Shown here piece after piece: positions 63,731-64,000 of a stretch of 64,000 nucleotides of DNA (position 1 is its first letter; each line of letters starts with the position of its first letter). Location of the stretch: the NCBI RefSeq assembly GCF_046115515.1, contig NZ_CP175953.1. The stretch is one strand, 5' to 3'. Source of the DNA: Gracilimonas sp017641085 (GTDB lineage Bacteria; Bacteroidota; Rhodothermia; Balneolales; Balneolaceae). The position numbers and the translations under genes were made by a program. The notes under the pieces are model-generated. The model did no database searches. It saw nothing but the letters and a program-made list of their open reading frames with translations, and was not told where the DNA came from.

Positions 63731-64000
63731 TTATTCTTCTTCCGGGGCCTTAGGCATTTCCTTGTCTTCTTTGGGGAAAAATATGGAAGCGGAAATAGAA
63801 GCGATCAGAGCAAAACCAACAAAACCTAATGCCCAGGGAGTGGGAACGTGGTAGAATTCGGCGATCAGCATTTTTATTCCTACAAAAGATAGGATGGCTG
63901 CCAACCCGTAGTGCAGGTAATGGAAAAGCTTCATCAAGCCGTTTAAGGCAAAATAAAGAGCGCGCAAGCCTAAAATGGCAAAGGCATTGGAACTGTACAC
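63731..64000 (-). CDS. TerC/Alx-family membrane protein, C-terminal part
   Basis: Only the last 89 residues are present; the N-terminus lies beyond the right edge. The visible sequence VYSSNAFAILGLRALYFALNGLMKLFHYLHYGLAAILSFVGIKMLI matches the conserved C-terminal half of TerC/Alx proteins (SNVFAILGLRALYF). A last helix (ALGFVGFALIASISASIFF) and a soluble acidic tail follow. Family members are linked to manganese export or tellurite resistance. The first visible codon is GTG, but it is internal, not a start. Confidence 0.85.
   Translation of the reverse strand: MYSSNAFAILGLRALYFALNGLMKLFHYLHYGLAAILSFVGIKMLIAEFYHVPTPWALGFVGFALIASISASIFFPKEDKEMPKAPEEE

Overview
The window comes from a Gram-negative member of the Bacteroidota/Balneolota side of the tree, most likely a Balneolales-type marine heterotroph (inference). 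The grounds are several secreted proteins ending in a type IX secretion (T9SS) type A sorting domain with the NYPNPFNPTT signature, a TonB-dependent receptor with an N-terminal carboxypeptidase-regulatory-like domain, PEGA and LPP20-like envelope proteins, gluzincin/propeller fusions, and mostly weak Shine-Dalgarno sequences. I saw no rRNA, tRNA, integrase, transposase or CRISPR array. Every position comes from reading the sequence, and family names come from memory of motifs, not from searches.

Layout. 1-8.9 kb: the 3' end of thiL, ftsH, a TonB-dependent outer-membrane receptor and, 40 bp behind it, a T9SS-secreted protein made of two near-identical 425-residue halves. 9.1-12.6 kb: a complete arsenic operon (arsR, arsM, arsC, a small DUF6428-like gene, acr3) with two matching inverted-repeat operator candidates. 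12.7-19.9 kb, minus strand: an RsbW-like kinase, a STAS protein, an ECF sigma factor and its apparent membrane anti-sigma factor, whose periplasmic part is 38 tandem copies of a 9-residue repeat; beyond a terminator lie a peptidase/propeller/barrel fusion and a PrsW-type protease. 20.2-25.4 kb, plus strand: queD-like gene, folE2, a flavodoxin-fold reductase, a second sigma/anti-sigma pair with a zinc-binding anti-sigma, and a secreted nuclease-like T9SS protein. 25.4-38.5 kb: housekeeping and accessory genes (methyltransferase, ArsR/SRPBCC pair, cupin, amidohydrolase, Ca/Na antiporter, GH20 hexosaminidase, HhH-GPD glycosylase-like protein, RND efflux pump).

38.6-57.4 kb is the most unusual part. 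A minus-strand set encodes a transglutaminase-like protein, an LPP20/NTF2-like protein, a PEGA/DUF5683 protein, a cohesin-like lipoprotein and a 3,566-residue T9SS protein. The giant protein holds five seven-repeat FG-GAP/VCBS propellers, each introduced by an IPT/TIG domain, and carries dockerin-like and cohesin-like modules near its C-terminus. Two LPP20-type genes run divergently from the set. Together this looks like a cell-surface or envelope assembly whose function I cannot name.

57.4-64 kb: an ATP-dependent DNA ligase with its ligase-associated exonuclease, short palindromic intergenic repeats, a small DUF3185-like membrane protein, a switch-like leader RNA with a terminator in front of a GNAT acetyltransferase gene, a zinc-ribbon membrane protein, a sulfide:quinone-oxidoreductase-like gene broken by one extra C in a C4 run, and the C-terminal part of a TerC-family protein running off the right edge.
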